Below are positions 12,226-20,696 of a stretch of 64,000 nt of DNA, one piece after another; position 1 is the first letter of the stretch; each line of letters begins with the position of its first letter. This DNA comes from Streptomyces shenzhenensis (GTDB lineage Bacteria > Actinomycetota > Actinomycetes > Streptomycetales > Streptomycetaceae). A program made the translations under genes and the position numbers. The stretch spans positions 62,001 to 126,000 of the forward strand of contig NZ_PENI01000026.1 in assembly GCF_003688995.1 (NCBI RefSeq). Direction: 5' to 3'. Below the pieces are notes generated by a model. The model was not told the DNA's origin, made no database searches, and worked only from the letters and a program-made list of their open reading frames with translations.

Positions 12226-13916
12226 TCGGCCTGATTTCCGCCACCGCGGCGGGGGCGGCGGCCCGCGACCGGCTGGCCGCGGCCTGGCCGGACCGCACCC
12301 GGGTGTACGGCGGCCCGGTCAAGGACGCCGTACGGGCCGCGTTCGCGGAGTGCGAGCAGCTGGTGTGCTTCCTGGCGACGGGGGCCGTGGTGCGGCTGAT
12401 CGCTCCGCTGCTCGGCGACAAGACGGCCGACCCGGGTGTGGTGTGCGTGGACGAGGGCGGCCGGTTCGCCGTGTCGCTGGCCGGCGGGCACGGCGGCGGG
12501 GCGAACGAGCTCGCCGCGGAGGTGGGCGAGTTGCTGGGGGCGACGCCGGTGGTGACGACGGCGACGGACGCGGTGGACCTGCCCGGCCTGGACACCCTCG
12601 GCCTCCCCGTCGAGGGCGCCGTCGCGGCCGTCTCACGAGCGCTGCTGGACGGCGAGCCGGTCGCCCTGGCCGCCGAGGTGAGCTGGCCGCTGCCGCCGCT
12701 GCCGGTCGCCGCCGAGGGGGCGTACACGATCCGGGTGACCGACCGGGACGTGGCACCCGGCCCGCGCGAGGTGGTGGTGCGCCCGCCGACGCTGGTGGTC
12801 GGCGTCGGCGCCTCCCGCGGCGCCCCGGTCGAGGAGGTGCTGGAGCTGATCGCGGACGCGCTGCGGGACGCCGGGCTCTCGGCCGCGTCCGTGGCCGAAC
12901 TCGCCACCGTGGACGCCAAGTCCGGGGAGCCGGGCATCGTGGCCGCCGCCGCACGGCTCGGCGTGCCCCTGGTGACCTGCTCCGCCGAGGAGCTGGCGCG
13001 GGTCGACGTGCCGAACCCGTCCGCCGCGCCGCTCGCCGCCGTCGGCACCCCGTCCGTCGCGGAGGCCGCCGCCCTGCTGCGCAGCGGCGAACTCCTCGTA
13101 CCCAAGCGGAAGTCGGCCGCCCGGCCCGCCATGGTGACCTGCGCCGTCGCCCGGCGGCCCGCGCGCGGGCGGCTCGCGGTCGTCGGTCTCGGACCCGGCG
13201 CCCGCGATCTGCTCACGCCACGCGCCGCGGCCGAACTGCGGCGCGCCTCCGTGCTCGTCGGTCTCGACCAGTACGTCGACCAGATCCGTGACCTGCTGCG
13301 GCCGGGCACCCGGATCCTGGAGTCGGGTCTTGGCGCCGAGGAGGAGCGGGCCCGGACGGCGGTCGCCGAGGCCCGGGCGGGCCACGCGGTCGCGCTGATC
13401 GGGAGCGGGGACGCGGGCGTGTACGCCATGGCATCGCCCGCGCTCGCCGAGGCGTCCGACGACATCGACGTGGTCGGTGTGCCGGGCGTGACCGCGGCGC
13501 TGGCCGCCGGGGCGGTCCTGGGCGCGCCGCTGGGCCACGACCATGTGTCGATCAGCCTGTCCGACCTGCACACGCCGTGGGAGGTGATCGAGCGGCGGGT
13601 ACGGGCCGCGGCCGCGGCGGACCTCGTGGTGACGTTCTACAACCCGCGTTCCCGGGGCCGCGACTGGCAGCTGCCCAAGGCGCTGGCGATCCTCGCCGAG
13701 CACCGCGAGCCGGGCACGCCGGTCGGTGTCGTGCGCAACGCGTCGCGGGCCGACGAGTCGAGCCGGCTGACCACCCTGGGTGCGCTCGACCCGGCGTGGG
13801 TGGACATGATGACGGTCGTGACGGTGGGCAACACGGCGACCCGTGAGATCGCGGGACGCATGGTGACCCCGCGCGGCTACCGCTGGCAGGACACCCGGCA
13901 GGAGGAGACCCGGTGA
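12222..13916 (+). CDS. cobJ: CbiG-CobJ fusion: precorrin-3B C17-methyltransferase with CbiG-like domain
   Basis: A 564-aa protein with two parts. Residues 1 to about 310 resemble CbiG (cobalt-precorrin-5A hydrolase), with ATGAVVRLIAPLLGDKTADPGVV and SLAGGHGGGANELA. Residues from about 320 to the end are a CobJ/CbiH methylase with VVGLGPGARDLLTPRA, IGSGDAGVYAMASP and VTFYNPRSRGRDWQL. The fusion would join ring contraction (C17 methylation) with removal of the C20 two-carbon unit. GTG 12222 overlaps the cobL stop and has the ribosome binding site GAAGGAG; an upstream in-frame start at 12180 lies in cobL and is less likely. Confidence 0.93.
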   Translation: MIGLISATAAGAAARDRLAAAWPDRTRVYGGPVKDAVRAAFAECEQLVCFLATGAVVRLIAPLLGDKTADPGVVCVDEGGRFAVSLAGGHGGGANELAAEVGELLGATPVVTTATDAVDLPGLDTLGLPVEGAVAAVSRALLDGEPVALAAEVSWPLPPLPVAAEGAYTIRVTDRDVAPGPREVVVRPPTLVVGVGASRGAPVEEVLELIADALRDAGLSAASVAELATVDAKSGEPGIVAAAARLGVPLVTCSAEELARVDVPNPSAAPLAAVGTPSVAEAAALLRSGELLVPKRKSAARPAMVTCAVARRPARGRLAVVGLGPGARDLLTPRAAAELRRASVLVGLDQYVDQIRDLLRPGTRILESGLGAEEERARTAVAEARAGHAVALIGSGDAGVYAMASPALAEASDDIDVVGVPGVTAALAAGAVLGAPLGHDHVSISLSDLHTPWEVIERRVRAAAAADLVVTFYNPRSRGRDWQLPKALAILAEHREPGTPVGVVRNASRADESSRLTTLGALDPAWVDMMTVVTVGNTATREIAGRMVTPRGYRWQDTRQEETR

Positions 13917-14503
13917 ACCGTGTGATCCACCCGATCGAGCAGGAGTCCTTCCGGCGGCTGCGGGCCCGCCTGGACACCTCGGGCTTCGCGCCGCTGACCC
14001 GGGCGGTGGTGGAGCGGGTCATCCACTCCGCCGCCGACCTGGAGTACGCGAACGACCTCGTCATGGCCGAGGACGACCTGGTGCGGGCGCATGCCGCGCT
14101 GCACGCCGGGGCGCCGGTCGTCGTGGACGTGGAGATGGTCGCGGCCGGCATCACCCGCCGCGAGACCGTCTGCCGGCTGCGGGACGCCGGCTCCGGGCCC
14201 GGCCTGACCCGTTCGGCGCATGCGGTCCGGCTCGCGTACGAGGACGTCGGCCCCGGGGCGCTCTGGGTGATCGGCTGCGCGCCGACCGCCCTGGAGGAGC
14301 TGCTGACGCTGGACGCCTCCCCCGCGCTCGTCATCGGCCTGCCCGTAGGCTTCGTCGGCGCGGCCGAGTCCAAGGCCGCGTTGCGTGCGAGCGGGCTGCC
14401 CGCCGTCAGCAACGTCTCCGAGAAGGGCGGCTCCGCGGTGGCCGCCGCTGCCCTCAACGCCCTTCTGTACCACCCGACTTCACCGACCGAGGAGAATCAG
14501 TGA
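13913..14503 (+). CDS. cobH: Precorrin-8X methylmutase
   Basis: CobH/CbiC (196 aa) moves the methyl group from C11 to C12 to give hydrogenobyrinic acid. The catalytic His is in RVIHSAADLEYANDL (about residue 38), and the substrate-binding region VVVDVEMVAAGITRR is intact. The C-terminal GFVGAAESKAAL segment is also conserved. GTG 13913 is chosen from the GTGA overlap with the previous stop. Confidence 0.95.
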   Translation: MNRVIHPIEQESFRRLRARLDTSGFAPLTRAVVERVIHSAADLEYANDLVMAEDDLVRAHAALHAGAPVVVDVEMVAAGITRRETVCRLRDAGSGPGLTRSAHAVRLAYEDVGPGALWVIGCAPTALEELLTLDASPALVIGLPVGFVGAAESKAALRASGLPAVSNVSEKGGSAVAAAALNALLYHPTSPTEENQ

Positions 14504-15432
14504 CCACCCCGCCGCCCGCTCTGCTCATCGCCGGCCACGGCACCCGGGACCAGGCCGGAGCCGAGGCGTTCCGGTCCTTCGTACGGGAGTTGGGGCGCCG
14601 CCACCCCGAACTGCCCGTGGCGGGCGGTTTCATCGAGCTGTCCGCGCCGCCGCTGGGCGAGGCCGTGACCGAGCTGGTGCGGCGGGGCGTGCACCGGTTC
14701 GCCGCCGTGCCGCTGATGCTGGTGTCCGCGGGACACGCCAAGGGCGACATTCCGGCGGCACTGGCCCGCGAGAAGGAGCGGCACCCCGGCATCTCGTACG
14801 CCTACGGCCGCCCGCTGGGCCCGCATCCGGCGCTGCTCGGCGTGCTGGAGCGGCGGCTCGACGAGGCGCTCGGGGGTGCCACCCGCACGCCCGCCGACCG
14901 GGCCGATGTGACCGTGCTGCTGGTCGGCCGGGGCTCCACCGACCCGGACGCCAACGCCGAGGTGCACAAGGCGGCGCGGCTGCTGTGGGAGGGACGCGGG
15001 TACGCGGGCGTGGAGCCGGCGTTCGTGTCGCTGGCGGCGCCGGACGTGCCGTTCGGCCTTGACCGGTGCGCCCGTCTTGGGGCCCGCCGGATCGTGGTCC
15101 TGCCCTACTTCCTGTTCACCGGCATCCTCCCGGAGCGGGTGCGGCAGCAGACCGAGGGCTGGGCCGCCGCGCACCCGGACCTGGACGTGCGCTGCGCGGA
15201 TGTCATCGGGCCCGAGCCGGAGCTGCTCGACCTGGTGATGGAGCGGTACACGGAGGCCGTCCGGGGCGATCTGCGGATGAACTGCGACTCGTGCGTGTAC
15301 CGGATCGCGCTGCCGGGCTTCGAGGACAAGGTGGGCCTGCCGCAGCAGCCGCACTTCCACCCGGACGACGACGGACACCACCACGGATCCCAGCACGGGC
15401 ACCACCACGGCGGCCACGCCCATGCCCACTGA
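14500..15432 (+). CDS. cbiX: Sirohydrochlorin chelatase, long CbiX form with MxCxxC and His-rich tail
   Basis: A 310-aa two-lobed class II chelatase. The first lobe has the catalytic motif LLIAGHGTRDQA and GHAKGDIPAAL. The second lobe carries the altered copy LLVGRGSTDPDANAE. After the fold come MNCDSC (an MxCxxC motif, which in the Bacillus long CbiX binds an Fe-S centre) and a terminal stretch with 12 His in the last 26 residues, presumably metal-storing. This is the early cobalt-insertion enzyme of the anaerobic route, yet it sits in a cluster that also has aerobic CobN. In Streptomyces it may instead act in sirohaem synthesis. GTG start overlaps cobH; the stop overlaps cobC by 11 bp. Confidence 0.92.
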   Translation: MTTPPPALLIAGHGTRDQAGAEAFRSFVRELGRRHPELPVAGGFIELSAPPLGEAVTELVRRGVHRFAAVPLMLVSAGHAKGDIPAALAREKERHPGISYAYGRPLGPHPALLGVLERRLDEALGGATRTPADRADVTVLLVGRGSTDPDANAEVHKAARLLWEGRGYAGVEPAFVSLAAPDVPFGLDRCARLGARRIVVLPYFLFTGILPERVRQQTEGWAAAHPDLDVRCADVIGPEPELLDLVMERYTEAVRGDLRMNCDSCVYRIALPGFEDKVGLPQQPHFHPDDDGHHHGSQHGHHHGGHAHAH

Positions 15433-16516
15433 GGACGGTGCCGGACCCGATCTGCGCCACCACGGCGACGCCGAGGTCCGGGACGACGGCTCGGCGCTGG
15501 TCGACCTCGCGGTCAACGTCCGCGCCGGCACCCCGCCGGACTGGCTGCGGGAGCGGATCGCCGCGTCGCTGACCGGTCTCGCGGCCTACCCGGACGGGCG
15601 GGCCGCGCGGGCGGCGGTGGCGGCGCGGCACGGGGTCGGGGCGGACCGGGTGCTGCTGACCTCCGGTGCGGCCGAGGCGTTCGTGCTGCTCGCCCGGGCC
15701 CTGAAGGTGCGCCGGCCGGTGGTGGTGCACCCGCAGTTCACGGAGCCGGAGGCGGCGCTGCGGGACGCGGGGCACACGGTGGACCGGGTGCTGCTGCGTG
15801 CCGAGGACGGCTTCCGGCTGGATCCGGCGGCCGTCCCGGAGGAGGCCGATCTGGTGGTGATCGGCAATCCGACGAACCCCACCTCGGTGCTGCACCCGGC
15901 CGCGACGATCGCCCGGCTCGCCCGTCCCGGGCGGACGCTGGTGGTGGACGAGGCGTTCATGGACGCGGTGCCGGGCGAGCGCGAGGCGCTGGCCGGCCGG
16001 ACGGACGTGCCCGGACTCGTCGTGCTGCGCAGCCTGACGAAGACCTGGGGCCTGGCCGGGCTGCGCATCGGCTACCTCCTGGCCGCCCGGGAGACCGTCG
16101 CGGAGCTGGCGCGGACCCAGCCGCTGTGGCCGGTGTCCACACCGGCGCTGGCGGCGGCGCAGGCGTGTGTGACACCGCGGGCGCTGGCGGAGGCGGCGCG
16201 CGCGGCGGATCTCATCGCGGCCGACCGGGCCCACCTGGTGGCGGGCCTGTCCGCGTTCGCCGCGCGCGGGGTGCGGGTGGCGGAACCGGCCGAAGGCCCG
16301 TTCGTCCTGGTCCGCATGGCGGACGCCGCCGGGGTGCGGCGGCGGCTGCGCGACCTCGGTTACGCCGTGCGCCGCGGGGACACCTTCCCGGGGCTCGGCG
16401 CGGACTGGGTCCGGATGGCGGTGCGCGACCGGGCCACCACGGACGGGCTGCTGCGCGCCCTGGTCTCAGCGCTGCCCGGTCCGTCCGGCCCCCCGACCGG
16501 ACGGCACCCGGACTGA
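15422..16516 (+). CDS. cobC: CobC/CobD-like PLP aminotransferase (L-threonine-phosphate decarboxylase type)
   Basis: A 364-aa fold type I PLP enzyme of the histidinol-phosphate aminotransferase family. The Schiff-base Lys is in LRSLTKTWGLAGLRIGYL and the cofactor Asp region is VVDEAFMDAVPGE. At the end of a cob operon this class supplies (R)-1-amino-2-propanol phosphate for the nucleotide loop. Sequence alone does not separate it completely from HisC-like aminotransferases. The ATG lies inside the cbiX His tail, and a strong hairpin follows the stop. Confidence 0.85.
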   Translation: MPTEDGAGPDLRHHGDAEVRDDGSALVDLAVNVRAGTPPDWLRERIAASLTGLAAYPDGRAARAAVAARHGVGADRVLLTSGAAEAFVLLARALKVRRPVVVHPQFTEPEAALRDAGHTVDRVLLRAEDGFRLDPAAVPEEADLVVIGNPTNPTSVLHPAATIARLARPGRTLVVDEAFMDAVPGEREALAGRTDVPGLVVLRSLTKTWGLAGLRIGYLLAARETVAELARTQPLWPVSTPALAAAQACVTPRALAEAARAADLIAADRAHLVAGLSAFAARGVRVAEPAEGPFVLVRMADAAGVRRRLRDLGYAVRRGDTFPGLGADWVRMAVRDRATTDGLLRALVSALPGPSGPPTGRHPD

Positions 16517-16543
16517 CCCCTCCCCCATCCCCCACGGGAGGGG
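16517..16543. terminator. Hairpin terminator between convergent cobC and LAETG gene
   Basis: An 8-bp perfect stem (CCCCTCCC at 16517-16524 with GGGAGGGG at 16536-16543) and an 11-nt loop begins right after the cobC stop and can serve both converging genes. Confidence 0.75.
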
Positions 16544-16567
16544 CCGGCGCTCAGGCGCGTCGGACGG

Positions 16568-17497
16568 TCAGTTCCGGCGGCGTGCCAGGGCCACCGCGCC
16601 GCCGCCCGCGAGGACGAGCGCGAGCGCGCCGCCCGCGATGTACGGCGTCGCCGAGTTCCCGCCGGTCTCCGCGAGGTCGGCCTGCGCCGGGGCGCCCTGG
16701 GGCTTCACGTCCGCCGCGGGCTTGGCCGGGTCCGCCGGGTCGGCGGGCTTGGCCGGCTCGCTGGGCTTGGCGGGTGCGGCGGGTGACTCGCAGGTCGCCT
16801 TGGCGAGGGTGACGGTCCCCTCGACCTCGGCCACGTTCAGCTTCAACGGGTTGACGGAGACCTTCAGTTCGAGGGCGGTGGCGGCCGCCGTACGGGAGGT
16901 GGTCTCGCGCTTCGACAGGTCGAGGCGCACCTCGCCGACCGCGGGTACCTGGACGACGGTCGGGCCGCCCGCGCTGAGCGTGATCCGCTTGCCGAGCGCC
17001 GTCACCGCGCCCAGCACGTTGGCGGAGGCGGTGGGCTGCTTGCCGGCCTCGCAGGTCGCCTTGGAGGTGACCGCGTCGATCTCGACGAGGGACAGCAGGG
17101 GCAGCCCTGGGACGTGCAGCTTGACGTGGGCGAGGTCGACGGAGCCCTCGGCTCGGCCGTCGGCCACGGTGGCCTTGGCGGCGGCCACGTCCGCGCCGAG
17201 CACGGTGAACGGCTTGCCGCCGTCCACGCCGTCGAGCCGGGCGGACAGCGCCGTCTTGTCGGCGCTCTGCGGCGCCTGCACCTCGTTGAGGGAGACCGCG
17301 AGCGGAAGGTTCACGGTCTTGTTGAGCAGGGAAACATCAAGTCCGGTGCGCAGGACGACGGCGCTGGCGCGACCCTGGTCGGTGGTCGCGTGCGCGGCGC
17401 TCGCGCCGGCCAGCGCTGCCGGGCCCGCGGCGAGGACCGTGGCCGTCGCGACGGCGGCCAGACGGCGTGCGGACATACGGAAATCGTTGCTGTTCAA
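16568..17497 (-). CDS. LAETG-anchored secreted protein (SCO1860-like)
   Basis: A secreted, sortase-anchored protein of about 310 aa. It has an N-terminal signal peptide (MSARRLAAVATATVLAAG region), a Thr/Val/Ala-rich extracellular body, a Pro/Ala/Lys repeat linker with AKPADPADPAKPA, then LAETG, a hydrophobic helix and ARRRN. LAETG fits class E sortase substrates of actinomycetes. I recall the homologous gene beside the cob cluster in S. coelicolor (SCO1860); no ligand is known to me. The start is uncertain: TTG 17497 has a GGGGGTC stretch upstream, ATG 17476 has no ribosome binding site, and an ATG further upstream (17569) lacks a signal-like context. Confidence 0.8.
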   Translation of the reverse strand: MNSNDFRMSARRLAAVATATVLAAGPAALAGASAAHATTDQGRASAVVLRTGLDVSLLNKTVNLPLAVSLNEVQAPQSADKTALSARLDGVDGGKPFTVLGADVAAAKATVADGRAEGSVDLAHVKLHVPGLPLLSLVEIDAVTSKATCEAGKQPTASANVLGAVTALGKRITLSAGGPTVVQVPAVGEVRLDLSKRETTSRTAAATALELKVSVNPLKLNVAEVEGTVTLAKATCESPAAPAKPSEPAKPADPADPAKPAADVKPQGAPAQADLAETGGNSATPYIAGGALALVLAGGGAVALARRRN

Positions 17498-17645
17498 GGC
17501 GGTGGGACCCCCACTGGAATCTGCTTGGGACCCGGCCAGGATTACGCACTGTGGGTGAACAAACAGCAATCCTGAGTTACTTCACTCGTTCGTGGACTTT
17601 CCGCAGGGGCTTTCGAATCCCACGGCACAGGAGTTCCCCCGCGTT

Positions 17646-17699
17646 CCCCTGCCCCACGATTGCCCCACAATTACCCCGCAACCACCCCACAGCTACCCC
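17646..17699 (-). repeat. Phased G-tract array (G4 every 11 bp)
   Basis: On the minus strand, five GGGG tracts occur with exactly 11-bp spacing (plus-strand CCCC starts 17652, 17663, 17674, 17685, 17696), and a sixth lies six bases further (17646). The unit consensus is GTGGGGYARTY. With 7-nt loops it satisfies the usual G-quadruplex rule, and the spacing keeps all tracts near one helix face. It overlaps the amidohydrolase stop codon and lies about 150 bp upstream of the LAETG gene. Confidence 0.6.
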
Positions 17700-18784
17700 A
17701 TGATCTGCCCCCGCAGCACCACCCGCCGCGGGGCCGCCAGCACCCGTACGTCCGCCCGCGGATCCGCCTCGTACACGACCAGGTCGGCGGGCGCGCCCTC
17801 GGCCAGTCCGGGCCGGCCGAGCCAGGCGCGGGCGCCCCAGCTGGTCGCCGACAGCGCGTCGACCGGCGGGATCCCCGCGGCGACCAGTTCGGCGACCTCG
17901 GCCGCGACCAGGCCGTGCGCCAGCGAACCGCCCGCGTCCGTGCCGACGTACACCGGGATGCCGGCGTCGTGGGCGCCGCGCACCGTGTCGTAGCGCCGCT
18001 CGTACAGCCGTCTCATGTGCGCCGACCAGCGCGGGTACTTGGTGTCGCCGCCCGCGGCGAGCTGCGGGAACGTCGCGATGTTGACGAGGGTCGGGACGAT
18101 CGCCACGCCGCGCTCGGCGAACAGCGGGATCAGCTCCTCGGTCAGCCCCGTGGCGTGCTCGATGCAGTCGATGCCCGCCTCGACCAGGTCGCGCAGGGAG
18201 CTCTCCGCGAAGCAGTGCGCGGTGACCCGGGCGCCGAGCCGGTGGGCCTCGGCGATCGCCGCCGCCACGGCCTCGCGCGGCCAGCAGGCGGCCAGGTCGC
18301 CGAGGTCGCGGTCGATCCAGTCGCCGACCAGCTTGACCCAGCCGTCGCCGCGCCGCGCCTCCTGGGTGACGTGGGCGACGAGTTCGTCCGGCTCGATCTC
18401 ATGGGCGAAGTCGCGGATGTAGCGGCGGGTGCGCGCGATGTGCCGGCCGGCCCGGATGATCCTCGGGAGGTCCTCGCGGTCGTCGATCCAGCGGGTGTCC
18501 GAGGGCGAGCCCGCGTCGCGGACCAGCAGGGTGCCCGCCTCCCGGTCGGTCAGCGCCTGCTTCTCGGCGGCGTCCGCGTCGACCGGGCCCTGCGTGCCGA
18601 GGCCCACATGGCAGTGGGCGTCGACCAGTCCGGGCAGCGCCCAGCCGGTCACGGTCGTCAGATCGCGGGCGCCGGCCGGACGGTCGTAGCAGATCCGCCC
18701 GCCGACCACCCACAGCTCGTCGCGGACCTCGTCCGGACCGACGAGGATCCGCCCCTTCACGTGCAGCACCGCGTGATCGCTCAT
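17693..18784 (-). CDS. Amidohydrolase family protein
   Basis: A 363-aa metal-dependent hydrolase of the amidohydrolase superfamily. The first metal ligands are in the HxH motif VDAHCHVGLG. Later ligands lie around VTAHCFAESS, CIEHATGLTE and YVGTDAGGS. Substrate cannot be assigned; imidazolonepropionase-like or dipeptidase-like enzymes share this layout. ATG 18784 is chosen because AAGGTG sits six bases upstream; a GTG three codons earlier is the alternative. It is transcribed toward the LAETG gene and may share its transcript. Confidence 0.85.
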   Translation of the reverse strand: MSDHAVLHVKGRILVGPDEVRDELWVVGGRICYDRPAGARDLTTVTGWALPGLVDAHCHVGLGTQGPVDADAAEKQALTDREAGTLLVRDAGSPSDTRWIDDREDLPRIIRAGRHIARTRRYIRDFAHEIEPDELVAHVTQEARRGDGWVKLVGDWIDRDLGDLAACWPREAVAAAIAEAHRLGARVTAHCFAESSLRDLVEAGIDCIEHATGLTEELIPLFAERGVAIVPTLVNIATFPQLAAGGDTKYPRWSAHMRRLYERRYDTVRGAHDAGIPVYVGTDAGGSLAHGLVAAEVAELVAAGIPPVDALSATSWGARAWLGRPGLAEGAPADLVVYEADPRADVRVLAAPRRVVLRGQIMG

Positions 18785-18809
18785 GTACGGCACCTTAGTG
18801 AGCCGCTGG

Positions 18810-18883
18810 GGCCCTGTCGTCAGGCCCCCGTCGTCCGCCCGGAGGACGGGCCCTGCGGCGTCCTGGAGTTCGACGACAGGGCC
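18810..18883. repeat. Long imperfect inverted repeat
   Basis: The arms GGCCCTGTCGTC (18810-18821) and GACGACAGGGCC (18872-18883) are perfectly complementary and enclose a second, smaller GC-rich stem. It lies upstream of the amidohydrolase and downstream of the ABC transporter operon, so it may end transcription of the latter. Confidence 0.5.
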
Positions 18884-18928
18884 TGAGCGCTGCGCTGAAC
18901 CTGCCGCGATGTGCCGTCGGTCGGCTGC

Positions 18929-19050
18929 GGCACCGTCGTGGCTGGTCGCTCCCCCAAGTTCTCGGCTTCGCTCGAACAGGGGGGACCCCCATCGCGGCGG
19001 AGCCGCATATCAATACAGCCCCGCGCCCCTTCAGGGCGCTGTCGAACCGC
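18929..19050 (+). repeat. Nested intergenic palindromic repeats
   Basis: The flanks (GTCGTGGCTGGTCGC and CCCGCGCCCCTTCAGGGCGC) match the intergenic element seen at 33570-33639 and, inverted, at 56840-56893. Between the flanks sits a different element, beginning CTCCCCCAAGTTCTCGGC and ending near CATATCAATACAGC, whose relative occurs inside the GH43 gene at 39233-39276. One element has therefore inserted into the other. Confidence 0.55.
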
Positions 19051-19071
19051 AGCGGACTTCACCGGACCTGC

Positions 19072-19863
19072 TCAGTCCCCGTGGCCCACCCGGTCGGGGG
19101 GCTCTTTCCGGACGGCCGCCGTCGCCGGGTCGAGGAGGCGGGAGAGGAAGTGACGGGTGCGTGCGTGGCGCGGGGCGCCGATGACCTGGTCGGGGGTGCC
19201 GTCCTCGACGATCACCCCGCCGTCCATGAAGACGACCCGGTCGGCGACCTCGCGGGCGAAGGTCATCTCGTGGGTGACGACCATCATGGTCATGCCCTCG
19301 TCGGCGAGCATGCGCATCACGGCGAGGACGTCCCCGACGAGTTCCGGGTCGAGCGCCGAGGTCGGCTCGTCGAACAGCATGACCTCGGGGCCCATGGCGA
19401 GCGCGCGGGCGATGGCGACGCGCTGCTGCTGACCGCCGGAGAGGGCGGCGGGGTAGGCGTCCGCCTTCTCGGACAGACCGACCCGCGCCAGGTTGCGGGC
19501 GGCGACCCGGGCGGCCTCCGCCTTGTCCCGGCGCAGCACACGGCGCTGCGGCAGGGTGAGGTTCTCGGCCACGGTCAGATGCGGGAACAGGTTGAACTGC
19601 TGGAAGACCATGCCGATACGGCGGCGTACGGCGTCGATGTCCACGTCGGGGTCGGTGAGTTCGGCGTCGCCGACGAACACCTGGCCCCGGGTCGGCTCCT
19701 CCAGCAGGTTGACGCACCGGAGCAGGGTCGACTTGCCGGAGCCGGAGGGGCCGATGACGCAGACGACCTCGCCCCGGCCGACCTCCAGGTCGATCCCGCG
19801 CAGCACCTCGTCGGCGCCGAAGGACTTGTGCAGTGCGCGGACGCGGATCTCGGGGCGGCTCAC
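19072..19863 (-). CDS. Polar amino acid ABC transporter, ATP-binding protein
   Basis: A 263-aa ATPase of the GlnQ/HisP type. It has Walker A GPSGSGKSTLLRC, signature ALSGGQQQRVAIARAL, Walker B VMLFDEPTSALDPE and the H-loop VVTHEM. The GTG at 19863 overlaps the permease stop (GTGA); longer upstream frames are shadows in the permease. It energises the adjacent permease and lipoprotein for import of a polar or acidic amino acid, or an amino-acid-like solute such as a compatible-solute precursor. Confidence 0.93.
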   Translation of the reverse strand: MSRPEIRVRALHKSFGADEVLRGIDLEVGRGEVVCVIGPSGSGKSTLLRCVNLLEEPTRGQVFVGDAELTDPDVDIDAVRRRIGMVFQQFNLFPHLTVAENLTLPQRRVLRRDKAEAARVAARNLARVGLSEKADAYPAALSGGQQQRVAIARALAMGPEVMLFDEPTSALDPELVGDVLAVMRMLADEGMTMMVVTHEMTFAREVADRVVFMDGGVIVEDGTPDQVIGAPRHARTRHFLSRLLDPATAAVRKEPPDRVGHGD

Positions 19864-20696
19864 CTGACGGCCTCCTGGGCCTTGGACTCCATACGGCGGA
19901 CGACGAGGCTGAGCGGGACGGTGACCAGCAGATAGCACAGGCCGGCCACCAGGATCGGCGTCGAGTTGGCCGTCTGGCTGGCCAGGTCCCGGCCGAGCTT
20001 GGACAGTTCGCGCTCCTGGAGGGTGACGCCGAGGAACAGCACCAGCGAGGAGTCCTTGAACAGCAGCACCAGTTCGTTGGTGAGCGGCGGCAGGATGATG
20101 CGGAACGCCTGCGGGACGATGACCGAGACCATGGCCCTCGCGGGCGAGAACCCCAGCGAACGGGCCGCCTCCAGCTGCCCCTTGGGCACGGCCTGGATGC
20201 CGGCGCGGATGGTCTCCGCCATGTAGGCGGCCGAGACCAGGCCGAGCGCGAGCGCGACCTTGCCGTACGTCCCGCCGGGGATCTCGGTGCCGGGGAAGGC
20301 GAGCGGCACGGCGACACCGACGAAGATGAAGATCAGCAGGGCGGGCAGGCCGCGGAAGATCTCGATGTAGACGCTCGCGAGCCAGCGGTAGGGGCCCACG
20401 GACGACAGCCGCATGAGGGCGATCACCATGCCGAGCACCAGTCCGAAGACGAAGCCGGACAGGGTGTAGAGCACGGTGTTCTTCAGCGCCAGCGTGATGA
20501 CGTCGGGGAACATCTGCCGGGCGATGTCCGCCTGCGCGAACTGGTTCCGCAGCCGGCCCCAGTCCGCGGCGACCGCCAGGGCGGTCACCGCGGCGGCGAA
20601 GACGGCGTACTGGGTTCCCCGTGCCAGCCCGCGTCTTTGGCGGCGGGTCAGTCCCTTTCTGCGGGGTGTGACGTCGGTGTGCTCCGGACCGGTCAT
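19860..20696 (-). CDS. Amino acid ABC transporter, permease
   Basis: A 278-aa HAAT-family permease with a basic cytoplasmic N-terminus and about five membrane spans. The EAA-like loop is EAARSLGFSPARAMVSVIVPQA. ATG 20696 overlaps the stop of the upstream lipoprotein gene (ATGA). Only one permease is present, so the channel is presumably a homodimer. Confidence 0.92.
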   Translation of the reverse strand: MTGPEHTDVTPRRKGLTRRQRRGLARGTQYAVFAAAVTALAVAADWGRLRNQFAQADIARQMFPDVITLALKNTVLYTLSGFVFGLVLGMVIALMRLSSVGPYRWLASVYIEIFRGLPALLIFIFVGVAVPLAFPGTEIPGGTYGKVALALGLVSAAYMAETIRAGIQAVPKGQLEAARSLGFSPARAMVSVIVPQAFRIILPPLTNELVLLFKDSSLVLFLGVTLQERELSKLGRDLASQTANSTPILVAGLCYLLVTVPLSLVVRRMESKAQEAVR

